Below are positions 1 through 9,774 of a DNA stretch of 56,320 nucleotides, in pieces. The notes beneath the pieces were generated by a model that saw only the letters and a program-made list of their open reading frames with translations, was not told the DNA's origin and did no database searches. Within the stretch, counting starts at the first letter, position 1; every line of letters begins with the position of its first letter. Where the stretch lies: positions 1 to 56,320 of the forward strand of contig SYHX01000019.1 in assembly GCA_005799025.1 (NCBI GenBank), read 5' to 3'. Position numbers and translations under genes: made by a program. Source of the stretch: Bacteroidota bacterium (GTDB lineage Bacteria; Bacteroidota; Bacteroidia; UBA7662).

Positions 1-1758
1 GTTGACCACGGCAAAACCACCATGGTGGACAAAATCATGCAATTCACGCGCCTATTCAAGCCTCATCAAGAGGTTGGTGAGCTGATTTTGGATAATAACG
101 ACCTGGAGAGGGAGCGGGGGATCACTATTTTCTCCAAAAACGTCTCGGTGGAATATCAAGGCGTCAAAATCAATATCATTGATACCCCTGGTCACGCGGA
201 TTTTGGTGGGGAGGTGGAGCGCGTCCTCAAAATGGCGGACGGGGTTCTCTTGTTAGTGGATGCCTTCGAAGGACCTATGCCCCAGACTCGATTTGTACTG
301 ACCAAGGCCTTGGAACTGGGTTTGCACCCTATTGTGGTCATCAACAAGGTGGACAAAGAAAATTGCCGCCCCGACGAGGTGCATGATGCGGTATTTGAAT
401 TATTCTTTAACCTGGGGGCAAACGAGCAGCAGCTGGATTTCACCACCATTTACGGATCTTCCAAGCAGGGTTGGATGGGCAACGATTGGAAAACCGTAGG
501 CCAGGACTTCGCGCCGTTGATGGACGCCATTCTTGCCCATGTGCCTTCGCCCAAACTTAATCCCGGTACTTTGCAAATGCAAATCACCTCCTTGGATTAC
601 TCCTCCTTCGTTGGGCGGATTGCTATAGGTCGTGTGCATCGCGGTGTCATCCGCGAGGGTCAGCCTTTGGTCCTTCTGACTGGCGATGGCTCTGCCAAGC
701 GGGGCAAAGTCAAAGAGTTGTTCGTCTTCGAGGGATTGGGCAGGCGCAAAGTGGAATCCGTGCAAGCCGGTGATCTCTGTGCGGTGGTGGGTCTGGAGAA
801 CTTTCAAATTGGGGATACCCTCTGTGATGTCGATACACCTGAGCCGCTACCGTCGATCAAAGTGGACGAGCCTACGCTGAGCATGATGTTCACGATTAAC
901 AATTCCCCGTTCTTCGGGCAAGAAGGCAAAATGGTGACATCTAGGCACTTGCGAGATCGTTTGTACAAGGAGACTGAGAAGAATTTGGCCCTGCGGGTAG
1001 AGGACACTGATTCACCTGATTCGTATCTAGTGTACGGTCGTGGAATTCTTCACTTATCGATTTTGATCGAAACCATGCGCCGCGAAGGGTACGAATTACA
1101 AGTGGGCCAGCCTACTGTGGTGATTCGGCACATCGAAGGGGTGAAGCATGAGCCGTTCGAGCAATTGGTGGTGGATGTACCCGAAGAGTTTTCGGGCAAA
1201 ATTATTGAGCTGGTGACCATGCGCAGGGGGGATATGATGGTCATGGAACCCAAAGGCGATTGGATTCATTTGGAATTCGATTTGCCTGCAAGGGCGTTGA
1301 TGGGTCTCCGCTCACAGATGCTGACCCTGTCCCAGGGGGAGGCGATTTCGGCTCATCGTTTCATGGAATTTAGACCTTGGAAAGGGAATATTCCCGGTCG
1401 GATCAACGGTTCGTTGGTTTCGATGGAAACCGGACTGACTACGGCCTACAGTTTGGACAAATTGCAGGACCGCGGTGGGTTTTTTGTGGAATCAGGAGAG
1501 AATATTTACGAGGGCATGGTCATCGGCGAGCATATTCGTCCAAGTGATTTGGTGGTCAATGTGATCAAAGGCAAGCAGCTGACCAATATGCGGGCTGCAG
1601 GCAAAGATGACAGCGCGAGAATCGCTCCTCCCAGGCGATTTTCGCTCGAAGAAGCGATGGAATACATCCAAGAGGACGAGTGGATTGAAGTGACCCCCAA
1701 ATCAATGCGAATGCGCAAAATTTTCTTGAAAGAATCTGACAGAAAGCGTAAAGGGTAA
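1..1758 (+). CDS. typA: GTP-binding translational GTPase TypA/BipA (5' truncated by window edge)
   Basis: Frame is open from base 1 (VDHGKTTMVDK); G-domain motifs DNNDLERERGITI, DTPGHADFGGEVERV, NKVD; C-terminal region typical of TypA. Confidence 0.95.
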   Translation, partial: VDHGKTTMVDKIMQFTRLFKPHQEVGELILDNNDLERERGITIFSKNVSVEYQGVKINIIDTPGHADFGGEVERVLKMADGVLLLVDAFEGPMPQTRFVLTKALELGLHPIVVINKVDKENCRPDEVHDAVFELFFNLGANEQQLDFTTIYGSSKQGWMGNDWKTVGQDFAPLMDAILAHVPSPKLNPGTLQMQITSLDYSSFVGRIAIGRVHRGVIREGQPLVLLTGDGSAKRGKVKELFVFEGLGRRKVESVQAGDLCAVVGLENFQIGDTLCDVDTPEPLPSIKVDEPTLSMMFTINNSPFFGQEGKMVTSRHLRDRLYKETEKNLALRVEDTDSPDSYLVYGRGILHLSILIETMRREGYELQVGQPTVVIRHIEGVKHEPFEQLVVDVPEEFSGKIIELVTMRRGDMMVMEPKGDWIHLEFDLPARALMGLRSQMLTLSQGEAISAHRFMEFRPWKGNIPGRINGSLVSMETGLTTAYSLDKLQDRGGFFVESGENIYEGMVIGEHIRPSDLVVNVIKGKQLTNMRAAGKDDSARIAPPRRFSLEEAMEYIQEDEWIEVTPKSMRMRKIFLKESDRKRKG

Positions 1759-1772
1759 GCTATAGTAGCGGC

Positions 1773-2456
1773 TCAGGGGCGAACGGCCCCTTTGGCCAAG
1801 GCAAGATCCATGGCCCAGGCCAATTGCTCTTCCTGGCTCATGTTGCTATTGTCCAGGTCCACCGCATCGTGGGCTCGACGCAACGGTGCAAAGTCTCGGT
1901 TCGAGTCCATTTCATCCCTCTCCCGAAGGTTGGCAAGGACTTCTTCGGTCGTCCACTGCGTATCGCCGGCCTTGCGGAGCTCGGCCAACCGCCGAGCAGC
2001 ACGGATTTCGGGTCTGGATTGTACAAAAATCTTCAGTTCCGCTTCAGGGAATACATGCGTTCCAATATCCCGGCCGTCCATGGTCAGGCCTGCACGGTTT
2101 GCGAAGGCTCGTTGTCGTTCTACCATGGCGAGGCGGACCGAATGCAAGGCTGAAACGGGGCTGACCATGCGGTTGACTTCCATCGAGCGCAAGGCGAGTC
2201 CCGGCTCTTGGCCGTTGATAGTCAGAACGGTGGATCCATCCTTGGCCACGAAGTCCAAGACAATCGTATCCAAAGCCGCCCGCAGGGATGGGCCTTCTTC
2301 CGTCGCAAGCTGATGCTCCAGCAAATACCAGGTCACGGCACGGTACATGGCACCGGAATCAATGTACCGGTAGCCCAAAGCGGAGGCCAAATCCTTGGCT
2401 AGGGTACTCTTGCCGCACGAGGCATAACCGTCCACAGCAATGGTTAAGGCTTTCAC
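1773..2456 (-). CDS. cmk: Cytidylate kinase
   Basis: GTG start at 2456 gives (V/M)KALTIAVDGYASCGKSTLAKDLA...YIDSGAMYRAVT and DGRDIGTHVFPEAELKIF. The longer ORF in the track runs into the neighbouring gene. Confidence 0.93.
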   Translation of the reverse strand: MKALTIAVDGYASCGKSTLAKDLASALGYRYIDSGAMYRAVTWYLLEHQLATEEGPSLRAALDTIVLDFVAKDGSTVLTINGQEPGLALRSMEVNRMVSPVSALHSVRLAMVERQRAFANRAGLTMDGRDIGTHVFPEAELKIFVQSRPEIRAARRLAELRKAGDTQWTTEEVLANLRERDEMDSNRDFAPLRRAHDAVDLDNSNMSQEEQLAWAMDLALAKGAVRP

Positions 2457-2470
2457 CCTGCAAAATAACG

Positions 2471-2478
2471 TACCTTTG
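2471..2478 (+). promoter_or_regulatory. Bacteroidota-type -7 element TACCTTTG ahead of the DEAD-box helicase
   Basis: Exact TAnnTTTG match 7 nt before ATG 2486. No good -33 TTG at canonical spacing. Confidence 0.45.
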
Positions 2479-2485
2479 CGCCCAC

Positions 2486-4210
2486 ATGAATCCAACCGTA
2501 CCGGGCTTTGCCGACCTGGGTCTAGTTCCGGGGCTATTGCTCGGAATTCAGGACCTCGGCTTCGAAAGCCCCACGCCCATCCAGGCCCAGACCAGTCCCA
2601 TACTTCTTTCTGGCGATCACGATTTGTTCGGACTTGCCCAAACCGGATCCGGCAAAACAGCAGCGTTCGGCTTGCCACTTCTTCAACATTTGGACTCGGA
2701 GGCCAAAGGCATCCAAGCTTTGGTCCTCAGTCCTACCCGGGAACTTTGCATGCAGATCACTTTGGATTTGCAAAAGTTTTCGTCCCGCATGTCTGGGATT
2801 CAAATTCTTGCCGTGTATGGTGGTGCCGGTATCCATACCCAGATCAGCAAACTTCGTTCCGGTGTGCAAGTGGTGGTGGCGACCCCTGGGCGCTTGATGG
2901 ACTTGATGGAACGCAAGGCCCTGGATCTCGCTGCGGTCAAGACCCTGGTCTTGGATGAAGCGGATGAAATGCTGGATATGGGATTCCGTGATGACCTGGA
3001 TTATATCATGACCCATGCCGCAGGTCGTTGCCGTACCTGGTTATTCTCCGCCACTATGCCCGCCGAGATCAAGAAAATGGCAGACCGTTTCTTGCAGAAC
3101 GCTCAGACACTGCGCAGCGATGCCGGAACAGCTCCTCCTTCCCGGTTGGAACATTGGTTTTACCAGGTCCCCTTTTCGCGCAAATACGAGGCCCTCAAGC
3201 GCCTCATTGATGCCCATCCGGAGATGTACGGCATTGTCTTCACCCGTACCAAAGCAGAAGCTCAAGAATTGACAGAGAAACTGATTCGTGAGGGCTACGA
3301 CCTCGAGGCCTTGCACGGGGATTTGTCCCAGGTGCAGCGCGACAAGGTGATGGCCCGCTTCCGCGAGCGCTCCTTGCAATTGATGGTGGCCACCGATGTG
3401 GCGGCCCGTGGCATTGACGTAAGGGACATTACCCACGTGGTGCACTATTCCATTCCCGATGATGCCGAGGTATACACCCACCGTAGCGGCCGTACTGCCA
3501 GAGCCGGCAAGGCAGGGGTTTCCATGGTGATTCTCGGCCCCAAGGACATGATGCGACTTCGTCAAATGGAGAAGCAGCTCAAATTCAAATTCCAGCAAGG
3601 GACAGTGCCTTCGGGTTCTCAAATTGCCGAGACCAAGCTTCGGCATTTCTTTGACAAAATTGCCAAGGCGGATCCCAAGCTGGATCGAATCGGTTCTTTG
3701 TTGCAGGACTTGCAGCCCATGCTGGACGGCCTTGATCGCGATGTGCTGATCCAAAAGCTGGTTTGGTTGGAGTTTGAACGCCTCTTTCATTACTACTCTT
3801 TGCAGAACGATGCCGAAATGCAATCTGGCGTCTCATCCTCGACAGGCGCCAACACCAACAGCGATCGGCCCCGACGAGAATACGCCGAAGATTTGCCCGG
3901 GATACAAATCAACCTGGGGATCAAGGATGGCTTCTACAAAGCCAGTATGCTGCAATTCTTGCTCGATCATTCTGGTTTGCAGAAAGCAGACTTGGGAAAA
4001 ATCATTTTGGGAGACGCATGGACATCTATTGAGGGTGAACAAGCTTCGTTGGATCAGCTCAAGTCTTCCTTTGACGGCGCAAGGTTCCGCGGCAGGGGTT
4101 TGAAGGTAACGGCCAAACAAGCGGGTCGCGGTGGGGACAAACCATCCTATGCGGGCCCACGTCGTGGTTCCCAAGGCCGTCCCCCCTTTCAACGAAACCA
4201 TAATCGTTAA
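2486..4210 (+). CDS. DEAD-box ATP-dependent RNA helicase with DbpA/CsdA-type C-terminal RNA-binding domain
   Basis: AQTGSGKTAAFGLP, PTRELCMQI, TPGRLMDLM, DEADEMLDMGF, SATMP, HRSGRTARAGK; C-terminal GIQINLGIKDGFYKASMLQFL. ATG 2486 is preferred over the upstream track start, which overlaps cmk. Confidence 0.93.
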   Translation: MNPTVPGFADLGLVPGLLLGIQDLGFESPTPIQAQTSPILLSGDHDLFGLAQTGSGKTAAFGLPLLQHLDSEAKGIQALVLSPTRELCMQITLDLQKFSSRMSGIQILAVYGGAGIHTQISKLRSGVQVVVATPGRLMDLMERKALDLAAVKTLVLDEADEMLDMGFRDDLDYIMTHAAGRCRTWLFSATMPAEIKKMADRFLQNAQTLRSDAGTAPPSRLEHWFYQVPFSRKYEALKRLIDAHPEMYGIVFTRTKAEAQELTEKLIREGYDLEALHGDLSQVQRDKVMARFRERSLQLMVATDVAARGIDVRDITHVVHYSIPDDAEVYTHRSGRTARAGKAGVSMVILGPKDMMRLRQMEKQLKFKFQQGTVPSGSQIAETKLRHFFDKIAKADPKLDRIGSLLQDLQPMLDGLDRDVLIQKLVWLEFERLFHYYSLQNDAEMQSGVSSSTGANTNSDRPRREYAEDLPGIQINLGIKDGFYKASMLQFLLDHSGLQKADLGKIILGDAWTSIEGEQASLDQLKSSFDGARFRGRGLKVTAKQAGRGGDKPSYAGPRRGSQGRPPFQRNHNR

Positions 4211-4229
4211 CGTTAATTTAATTTGCTGA

Positions 4230-4250
4230 TATTCATTATCATAATGAATA
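4230..4250. repeat. 21-bp perfect palindrome TATTCATTAT-C-ATAATGAATA in the dnaA upstream region
   Basis: 10-bp arms with a 1-bp spacer, read directly from the sequence. Confidence 0.9.
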
Positions 4251-4425
4251 ATTGAAAAAAGCAAATTTTCGACCCTCAAAAAATTCACATCGACATCCCC
4301 AAATTTTGATTCAGGTATTCAGGGGTTTACAATTTTGACGCATTTTTTTTAGAGGATCTGCTTTGATTTGGCAACCTACATGATGAAATTCGTATGACAT
4401 TTACAATTACCAAGAAAGACCATAC

Positions 4426-5889
4426 GTGGAGTCCAACCAACAACCAATTTCTTCCTCAAATCATCCTGACAAAGACCAGGCTTGGTTGCAGTGCTTGAGT
4501 ATTATCAAGGACAATATCAGTCTTCAAAGCTATAAGACTTGGTTCGAACCTATCGTTCCCAGCAAAATGTCTGGAGAGGTTCTCACCATTCAAGTTCCCA
4601 GCCAGTTTTTCTACGAATGGTTGGAAGAGCATTATGTGAATCTTCTGCACAAGACCATCAAGCGGGTTCTGGGTCATAACGGTCGTTTGGAATACTCGGT
4701 GGTGATGGAACACCATCAGGGAGAAGCCCGGCCCTACACCATTCAAATGCCTGGGGGGACAGGGAAGCAAAGCGGGCCCGAAGTCCAAATGCCCGTCAAC
4801 ATCGGTCAGTCCATCAAGAATCCTTTTGTGATCCCCGGCCTCAAGAAGGTCCAGGTGGATTCTCAGCTGAATTCCCGTTACCGTTTCGATTCTTTTGTAG
4901 AGGGTGATTGCAACCGTCTTGCGCGGTCCGCAGGTCTCGCAGTGTCGGCCAAACCAGGAGCGACCTCGTTCAATCCTTTGATGTTGTACGGTGGAACAGG
5001 CCTTGGCAAAACCCATTTAGCCCAGGCCATCGGCAACCAGGTTCGTCAATTATTTCCCAACAAAACGGTGCTGTATGTCAGTTCCGAGAAATTTACCCAG
5101 CAATTTGTGGATGCCCTCAAAAGCCACTCGGCCAATGATTTCGTCCATTTTTACCAAATGATGGATGTTTTGATCTTGGATGATGTGCATAACCTCGCCA
5201 ATAAAGAGAAAACCCAGGATGTCTTCTTTCATATTTTCAACCATCTCCACCAGAACGGCAAGCAATTAATCCTCACCAGCGACAGGCCTCCCAAGGATCT
5301 TCGTGGTCTGGAGGATCGTTTGCTCTCCCGTTTCAAGTGGGGCCTCTCTGCCGACCTTCAAATGCCGGATTTCGAAACCCGGCTGGCCATCTTGCAGAGC
5401 AAAATGTACGCGGACGGTATTGAATTACCTGCCGAGGTGGTGGATTTCATTGCCCATAACATTCATTCCAATGTCCGGGAACTGGAAGGGGCATTGACCT
5501 CCCTGATAGCGTACACCACCTTGAGCAATCGCCAGGCGGATTTGGAGCTGGCCCGTACCGTCATCAAGAATTTCACTAGGCATACCCAGACCGAAGTTTC
5601 CATCGATTCGATACAGACCATGGTCTGCGAGTATTTTGATTTACCAGTGGATCTCCTTCGTGCAACAACGCGCAAGCGGGAAGTTGTTCAGGCTAGACAA
5701 ATCTCCATGTATTTTTCCAAGAAACTCACCAAACACAGTCTCAAGGCCATAGGAGATTATTTCGGGGGCAGAGACCACTCGACGGTCATCCATTCGTGCC
5801 AGACGGTCGAAGATTTGATGGAAACGGATCGCAGCTTCAAAGGTTGTGTGGACGATATCCTCAAGAAAATCAAAACCACCACCGTTTAA
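4426..5889 (+). CDS. dnaA: Chromosomal replication initiator protein DnaA
   Basis: GTG start; Walker A GGTGLGKTHLAQAIGN, LILDDVH, C-terminal GGRDHSTVIHSCQTV signature. Confidence 0.97.
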   Translation: MESNQQPISSSNHPDKDQAWLQCLSIIKDNISLQSYKTWFEPIVPSKMSGEVLTIQVPSQFFYEWLEEHYVNLLHKTIKRVLGHNGRLEYSVVMEHHQGEARPYTIQMPGGTGKQSGPEVQMPVNIGQSIKNPFVIPGLKKVQVDSQLNSRYRFDSFVEGDCNRLARSAGLAVSAKPGATSFNPLMLYGGTGLGKTHLAQAIGNQVRQLFPNKTVLYVSSEKFTQQFVDALKSHSANDFVHFYQMMDVLILDDVHNLANKEKTQDVFFHIFNHLHQNGKQLILTSDRPPKDLRGLEDRLLSRFKWGLSADLQMPDFETRLAILQSKMYADGIELPAEVVDFIAHNIHSNVRELEGALTSLIAYTTLSNRQADLELARTVIKNFTRHTQTEVSIDSIQTMVCEYFDLPVDLLRATTRKREVVQARQISMYFSKKLTKHSLKAIGDYFGGRDHSTVIHSCQTVEDLMETDRSFKGCVDDILKKIKTTTV

Positions 5890-5901
5890 CTTTACGGGGT
5901 T

Positions 5902-7347
5902 ATGGATCCCAAAGCAGCAGCACTGGCCAGGGGAACCCGAGATTTCGGACCCGCCCAGATGCGGCGTAGGCAATATGTTTTTGGAATCATCACCGAGGCC
6001 TTTCGTCGATACGGATACGGACCTCTGGAAACGCCAGCCATGGAGCAATTGGCAACCCTCACCGGAAAATATGGTGACGAAGGCGATAAGCTAATTTTTC
6101 ATATCCTGAACTCTGGCAATTTTGCCGAAGGAATCGAAGAAGGGGTTTGGATGGATCGAAGGTTCAATCCCAAAGGCCTGGTCCCCATAATTGCCGAAAA
6201 GGCCTTGCGTTACGATCTAACGGTGCCCTTGGCACGATTCGTGGCGATGAATCATGCCAAAATCGCATGGCCGTTCAAGCGTTATCAAATACAACCAGTT
6301 TGGCGTGCCGATCGTCCTCAGAAAGGCCGCTTCAGAGAATTTGTGCAATGCGATGCCGACATCGTGGGTCATGAGATTTCGACCTTTCATCGTGCCGAAT
6401 TGCTTCGAATTTACCAAGAGGTTTTGGAGGCTTTGGGCTTCCACTCTTTTGCGGTCAAAGTCAACGATCGGCGATTACTGGCCTTGTTGGCTGCTTGGGG
6501 AGGAATTCCGGGTCGCTGGGCAGAACTGGGGATTCAATTGGACAAGCTCGACAAACAAGGTTGGGACAAAGTGGGACCCGAGCTCGTCCAATTGGGCATG
6601 CGTTCAGATGCTGCAGATCATCTGCAGTTGGCGTTGCCTGCCGCGGGCATTGACGGAGCAGTGATGTCATGGGAAGCCTACAGTGAAGCGGTGTCTCAAT
6701 GGATGCAGGACCCGAATTGCATCGAAGATGCGGGCTTGCGCGAACAAACGGAGCTGGCCTTGCACGAAACGCAGCAAATGGTCGAGGCTTACGAACGTTT
6801 GGGGACTAGCCCATCGAAATTAACCTTTGATCCATGCCTCGCGCGGGGTATTGACTATTATACCGGACCTGTGGTGGAGGTGGTAAGTCCGGCGTTGGGT
6901 TTGGGTTCGCTGGGTGGTGGTGGTTATTACAGCGGATTGACTGCGATGTTCGGTTACCCGGATTGGAAGGGGATGGGCATCAGCTTCGGGGCTGAACGAA
7001 TTTTGGAAGGTATGGAACAATTGGGTTTGTTCAAAGAGCACGTGGGCAGGGGATTGGATGTATTGTGTTATGCAACAAGTCCTGTCTTGGAATCGGTGGC
7101 TCAACAATGGACCGCGCGTTGGCGTAGTCTGGGGATGGCTGCAGATTGGTACGCCGGGACCGGAAAATTCAAAAAGGCCTTCCAATATGCCCAACTCACG
7201 GAGACGGTGGCAATGGTGATTTTGGGTGAAAGGGAATGGGCACAAGGCGAGGTTACCGTGCAATGGATCCACGGGGATCATCAAAGGAAGGTTCAACCGG
7301 AGCAAATCGACGCCGCCTTCCTTCGTGCTGCCAACACCCAGGCCTAG
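5902..7347 (+). CDS. hisS: Histidyl-tRNA synthetase
   Basis: GTRDFGPAQMRRR, YDLTVPLARFVAMN, RYQIQPVWRADRPQKGRFREFVQCDADIVG, ARGIDYYTGPVVEVV. Confidence 0.97.
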   Translation: MDPKAAALARGTRDFGPAQMRRRQYVFGIITEAFRRYGYGPLETPAMEQLATLTGKYGDEGDKLIFHILNSGNFAEGIEEGVWMDRRFNPKGLVPIIAEKALRYDLTVPLARFVAMNHAKIAWPFKRYQIQPVWRADRPQKGRFREFVQCDADIVGHEISTFHRAELLRIYQEVLEALGFHSFAVKVNDRRLLALLAAWGGIPGRWAELGIQLDKLDKQGWDKVGPELVQLGMRSDAADHLQLALPAAGIDGAVMSWEAYSEAVSQWMQDPNCIEDAGLREQTELALHETQQMVEAYERLGTSPSKLTFDPCLARGIDYYTGPVVEVVSPALGLGSLGGGGYYSGLTAMFGYPDWKGMGISFGAERILEGMEQLGLFKEHVGRGLDVLCYATSPVLESVAQQWTARWRSLGMAADWYAGTGKFKKAFQYAQLTETVAMVILGEREWAQGEVTVQWIHGDHQRKVQPEQIDAAFLRAANTQA

Positions 7348-7385
7348 CCCTGGTCTTGAAAATCACCGCATTCAAACCAAAATCC

Positions 7386-8915
7386 ATGCAACCACGCCCT
7401 CAGGTTATTACTTTGACTAACAGCCTCACCGAAACAGATTGGTTTGCATTGGCTCGTGGTGAAGCCTCTTTGTATGTACCCGATGGACGAATGCAAGAAG
7501 TTAGGGCCAATCGGGCATACCTCGAAGAGGGGTTGCACCGTGAGGACGTGACATGGTACGGCATCCATACCGGTTTTGGGGCCTTGTGCAATACCCGGAT
7601 CGGCGCGGACCGCCTGGAAGAATTGCAGTATAATCTGGTGTTATCGCATGCATGCGGTTGCGGTCCTGATGCGGAGCCAGAGGCGGTTCGCTTGATGCTT
7701 GCGCTCAAAGTACATTCCTTAGCCATGGCCTATTCTGGGGTTCGTCCTGAAATTTTGGAAGCTTTGTTGGACTTCTACAACCACGATATGTTACCTGTGG
7801 TTCCCACCCAGGGTTCATTGGGTGCATCGGGGGATTTGGCACCGTTGGCTCATTTGGTTTTGCCTTTGTTGGGAATGGGTGAATGCGATCACCAAGGAAC
7901 CAGGATATCTGGCCTGAAAGCCCTGGAGCGCTTGGGACGTACGCCCCTCACCTTGGGGGCCAAGGAAGGGTTAGCCTTGCTCAATGGAACACAATACATG
8001 CTGGCCTCCGGATGGGTTGCCTTGATGAAGGCTAGGCGTTTGGACCATTGGGCGACCCTGGGGGCGGCTTTGTCTTGTGAGGCATTCCTGGTCTCTGACC
8101 AGCCCTTTGACGAAATGGTTCATCGGGTTAGACCTCATCCAGGACAGCGATACGCTGCAGAGCAGATGAGGTCGCTTCGGGAGGGATCTTTGTTACGGGA
8201 AATCCCTCGACCAGCCGTCCAGGATCCGTATGCCTTCCGCTGCATTCCCCAAGTCCACGGGACCTCCAAGCAAGTCTTGGACGCTTGGGCCACCACCTTG
8301 CTGGTGGAATCCAATTCCGTGACGGACAATCCGTTGGTGGATCATCGTTTGGGCAAAGTATTGAGTGGTGGGAATTTTCACGGACAGGTGCTGGCCATGG
8401 CCTTTGATCAAGCTGCGTTGGCCATCAGCGAATGGGCATCCATCGCGGAACGTCGCATTTTTCTTTTGTTAAGCGGGACCCGAGGGCTATCTCCTTTCTT
8501 GGCGACCGATTCAGGGGTAGAATCCGGGCTGATGATCGCCCAATATACCGCCGCTGCCTTGGTATCGCAGAATAAACAATTGGCCACCCCCACCGTGGTG
8601 GATACGGTGCCCTCTTCCAACGGGCAAGAGGATCATGTGAGTATGGGGGCCAATGGTGTGAACCGCCTCAAGCCCATTCTGGAAAATGCGATGACCGTGC
8701 AGGCTATCGAATGGCTTACAGCCACAAGGGCCATGAATTATCGGAAAGAGCCCATCGGGCCCCTTCTCCAAAAGTGGACTGTCATGTATGAGGATAGAGT
8801 GAATTTGCCGTCCGGTGATGCGCAATGGAGCATCTTCATTCAGGCTACCCTGGACTTTATGCGTTCGATGCCGCTGGATGAGCTTTGCGTATCCACAGCC
8901 ACAACCCAAGGGTAA
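7386..8915 (+). CDS. hutH: Histidine ammonia-lyase / aromatic amino acid lyase family
   Basis: YGIHTGFGALCNTRI, MIO motif GSLGASGDLAPLAHL, QDPYAFRCIPQVHG, SSNGQEDHVSMG. ATG 7386 follows hisS by 38 nt. Confidence 0.94.
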   Translation: MQPRPQVITLTNSLTETDWFALARGEASLYVPDGRMQEVRANRAYLEEGLHREDVTWYGIHTGFGALCNTRIGADRLEELQYNLVLSHACGCGPDAEPEAVRLMLALKVHSLAMAYSGVRPEILEALLDFYNHDMLPVVPTQGSLGASGDLAPLAHLVLPLLGMGECDHQGTRISGLKALERLGRTPLTLGAKEGLALLNGTQYMLASGWVALMKARRLDHWATLGAALSCEAFLVSDQPFDEMVHRVRPHPGQRYAAEQMRSLREGSLLREIPRPAVQDPYAFRCIPQVHGTSKQVLDAWATTLLVESNSVTDNPLVDHRLGKVLSGGNFHGQVLAMAFDQAALAISEWASIAERRIFLLLSGTRGLSPFLATDSGVESGLMIAQYTAAALVSQNKQLATPTVVDTVPSSNGQEDHVSMGANGVNRLKPILENAMTVQAIEWLTATRAMNYRKEPIGPLLQKWTVMYEDRVNLPSGDAQWSIFIQATLDFMRSMPLDELCVSTATTQG

Positions 8916-9657
8916 TGGCGGGCAGGGATAACCATTGACCCATGTTCAAGGTCATGCCAGACTCAAAGGCCACTTGATTGGCCTTGATAAACTCAATCAT
9001 AAAACGAAACCCAAAGACCAGTACCAAGAATGCCCCTAACATGGCGCCTGGTCTGCCAAGTAGGGATCCCCTACGGTGCAAGCCATATAATAGAATGAAT
9101 GTTAAGAAATAGAAGACCGCTTCGTAGAGCTGACTAGGATGCCTGGGAAAGCCCTCCTTCAGACGTTCAAATACAAAGCCCCATGGTAAATCCGTGGGGG
9201 CTCCTACAATTTCTGAATTCATCAAATTTCCCAGGCGAATCAATCCACCAGCCAATGCCACAACCACCACCAAGCGGTCGATGATCCACCAGAAGCTGTA
9301 GGTAGGATTTCGCCGTACATACCCAAGCAGGGCGATGGGGATCAGGATGGCCGCCCCATGCGAGGCCAACCCCCCTTGCCATACCTTGAGTATATCGAGA
9401 GGGTGGCCGAGGTAATAGGCGGGTTCGTAGAACAAACAATGCCCCAATCTGGCGCCTAAGATGGTTCCTAACCCTACATACAGGGCCAAATCATCCAAGT
9501 CCACAGGTCGGCGATTTTCCTTGATCCAAAATCGCTTAAGGATTTGATACCCCAACACAAAACCTGACATGAAAAGCAAACCGTACCATCGGACAGGCAG
9601 AACGCCTGGCCAAATTTCGGGATGGGGGTTCCAATGAATAATTAAAGGCAAATGCAT
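8857..9657 (-). CDS. lgt: Prolipoprotein diacylglyceryl transferase
   Basis: PVRWYGLLFMSGFVLGY, GARLGHCLFYEP, GGLASHGAAI, RLGNLMNSEIVG, RHPSQLYEA. Confidence 0.96.
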   Translation of the reverse strand: MHLPLIIHWNPHPEIWPGVLPVRWYGLLFMSGFVLGYQILKRFWIKENRRPVDLDDLALYVGLGTILGARLGHCLFYEPAYYLGHPLDILKVWQGGLASHGAAILIPIALLGYVRRNPTYSFWWIIDRLVVVVALAGGLIRLGNLMNSEIVGAPTDLPWGFVFERLKEGFPRHPSQLYEAVFYFLTFILLYGLHRRGSLLGRPGAMLGAFLVLVFGFRFMIEFIKANQVAFESGMTLNMGQWLSLPAITLGLWLWIRKAHPAASNA

Positions 9658-9748
9658 TACCTGTTAAAGGTACAAATCGAAATTTAAGGATTTCCAAAGC
9701 CTATCTGCCTAATTCTTCCAAAAATCAGGATATATTACTCTGATGCTT

Positions 9749-9756
9749 TACTTTTG
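9749..9756 (+). promoter_or_regulatory. -7 element TACTTTTG ahead of the secreted protein at 9775
   Basis: Exact TAnnTTTG, 18 nt before ATG 9775. Confidence 0.45.
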
Positions 9757-9774
9757 CCAATCTAACCCAAGACC

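Noticed and set aside
3041-3823. 260-aa minus-strand ORF inside the DEAD-box helicase
   Set aside because: Fully antisense to a conserved gene, low-complexity Leu/His/Gln composition typical of reverse frames.
4211-4425. Origin of replication call
   Set aside because: AT-rich and next to dnaA but no clear DnaA-box cluster seen; kept only as a palindrome observation.
4456-5016. 186-aa minus-strand ORF inside dnaA
   Set aside because: Antisense to conserved dnaA coding sequence; no family signature.
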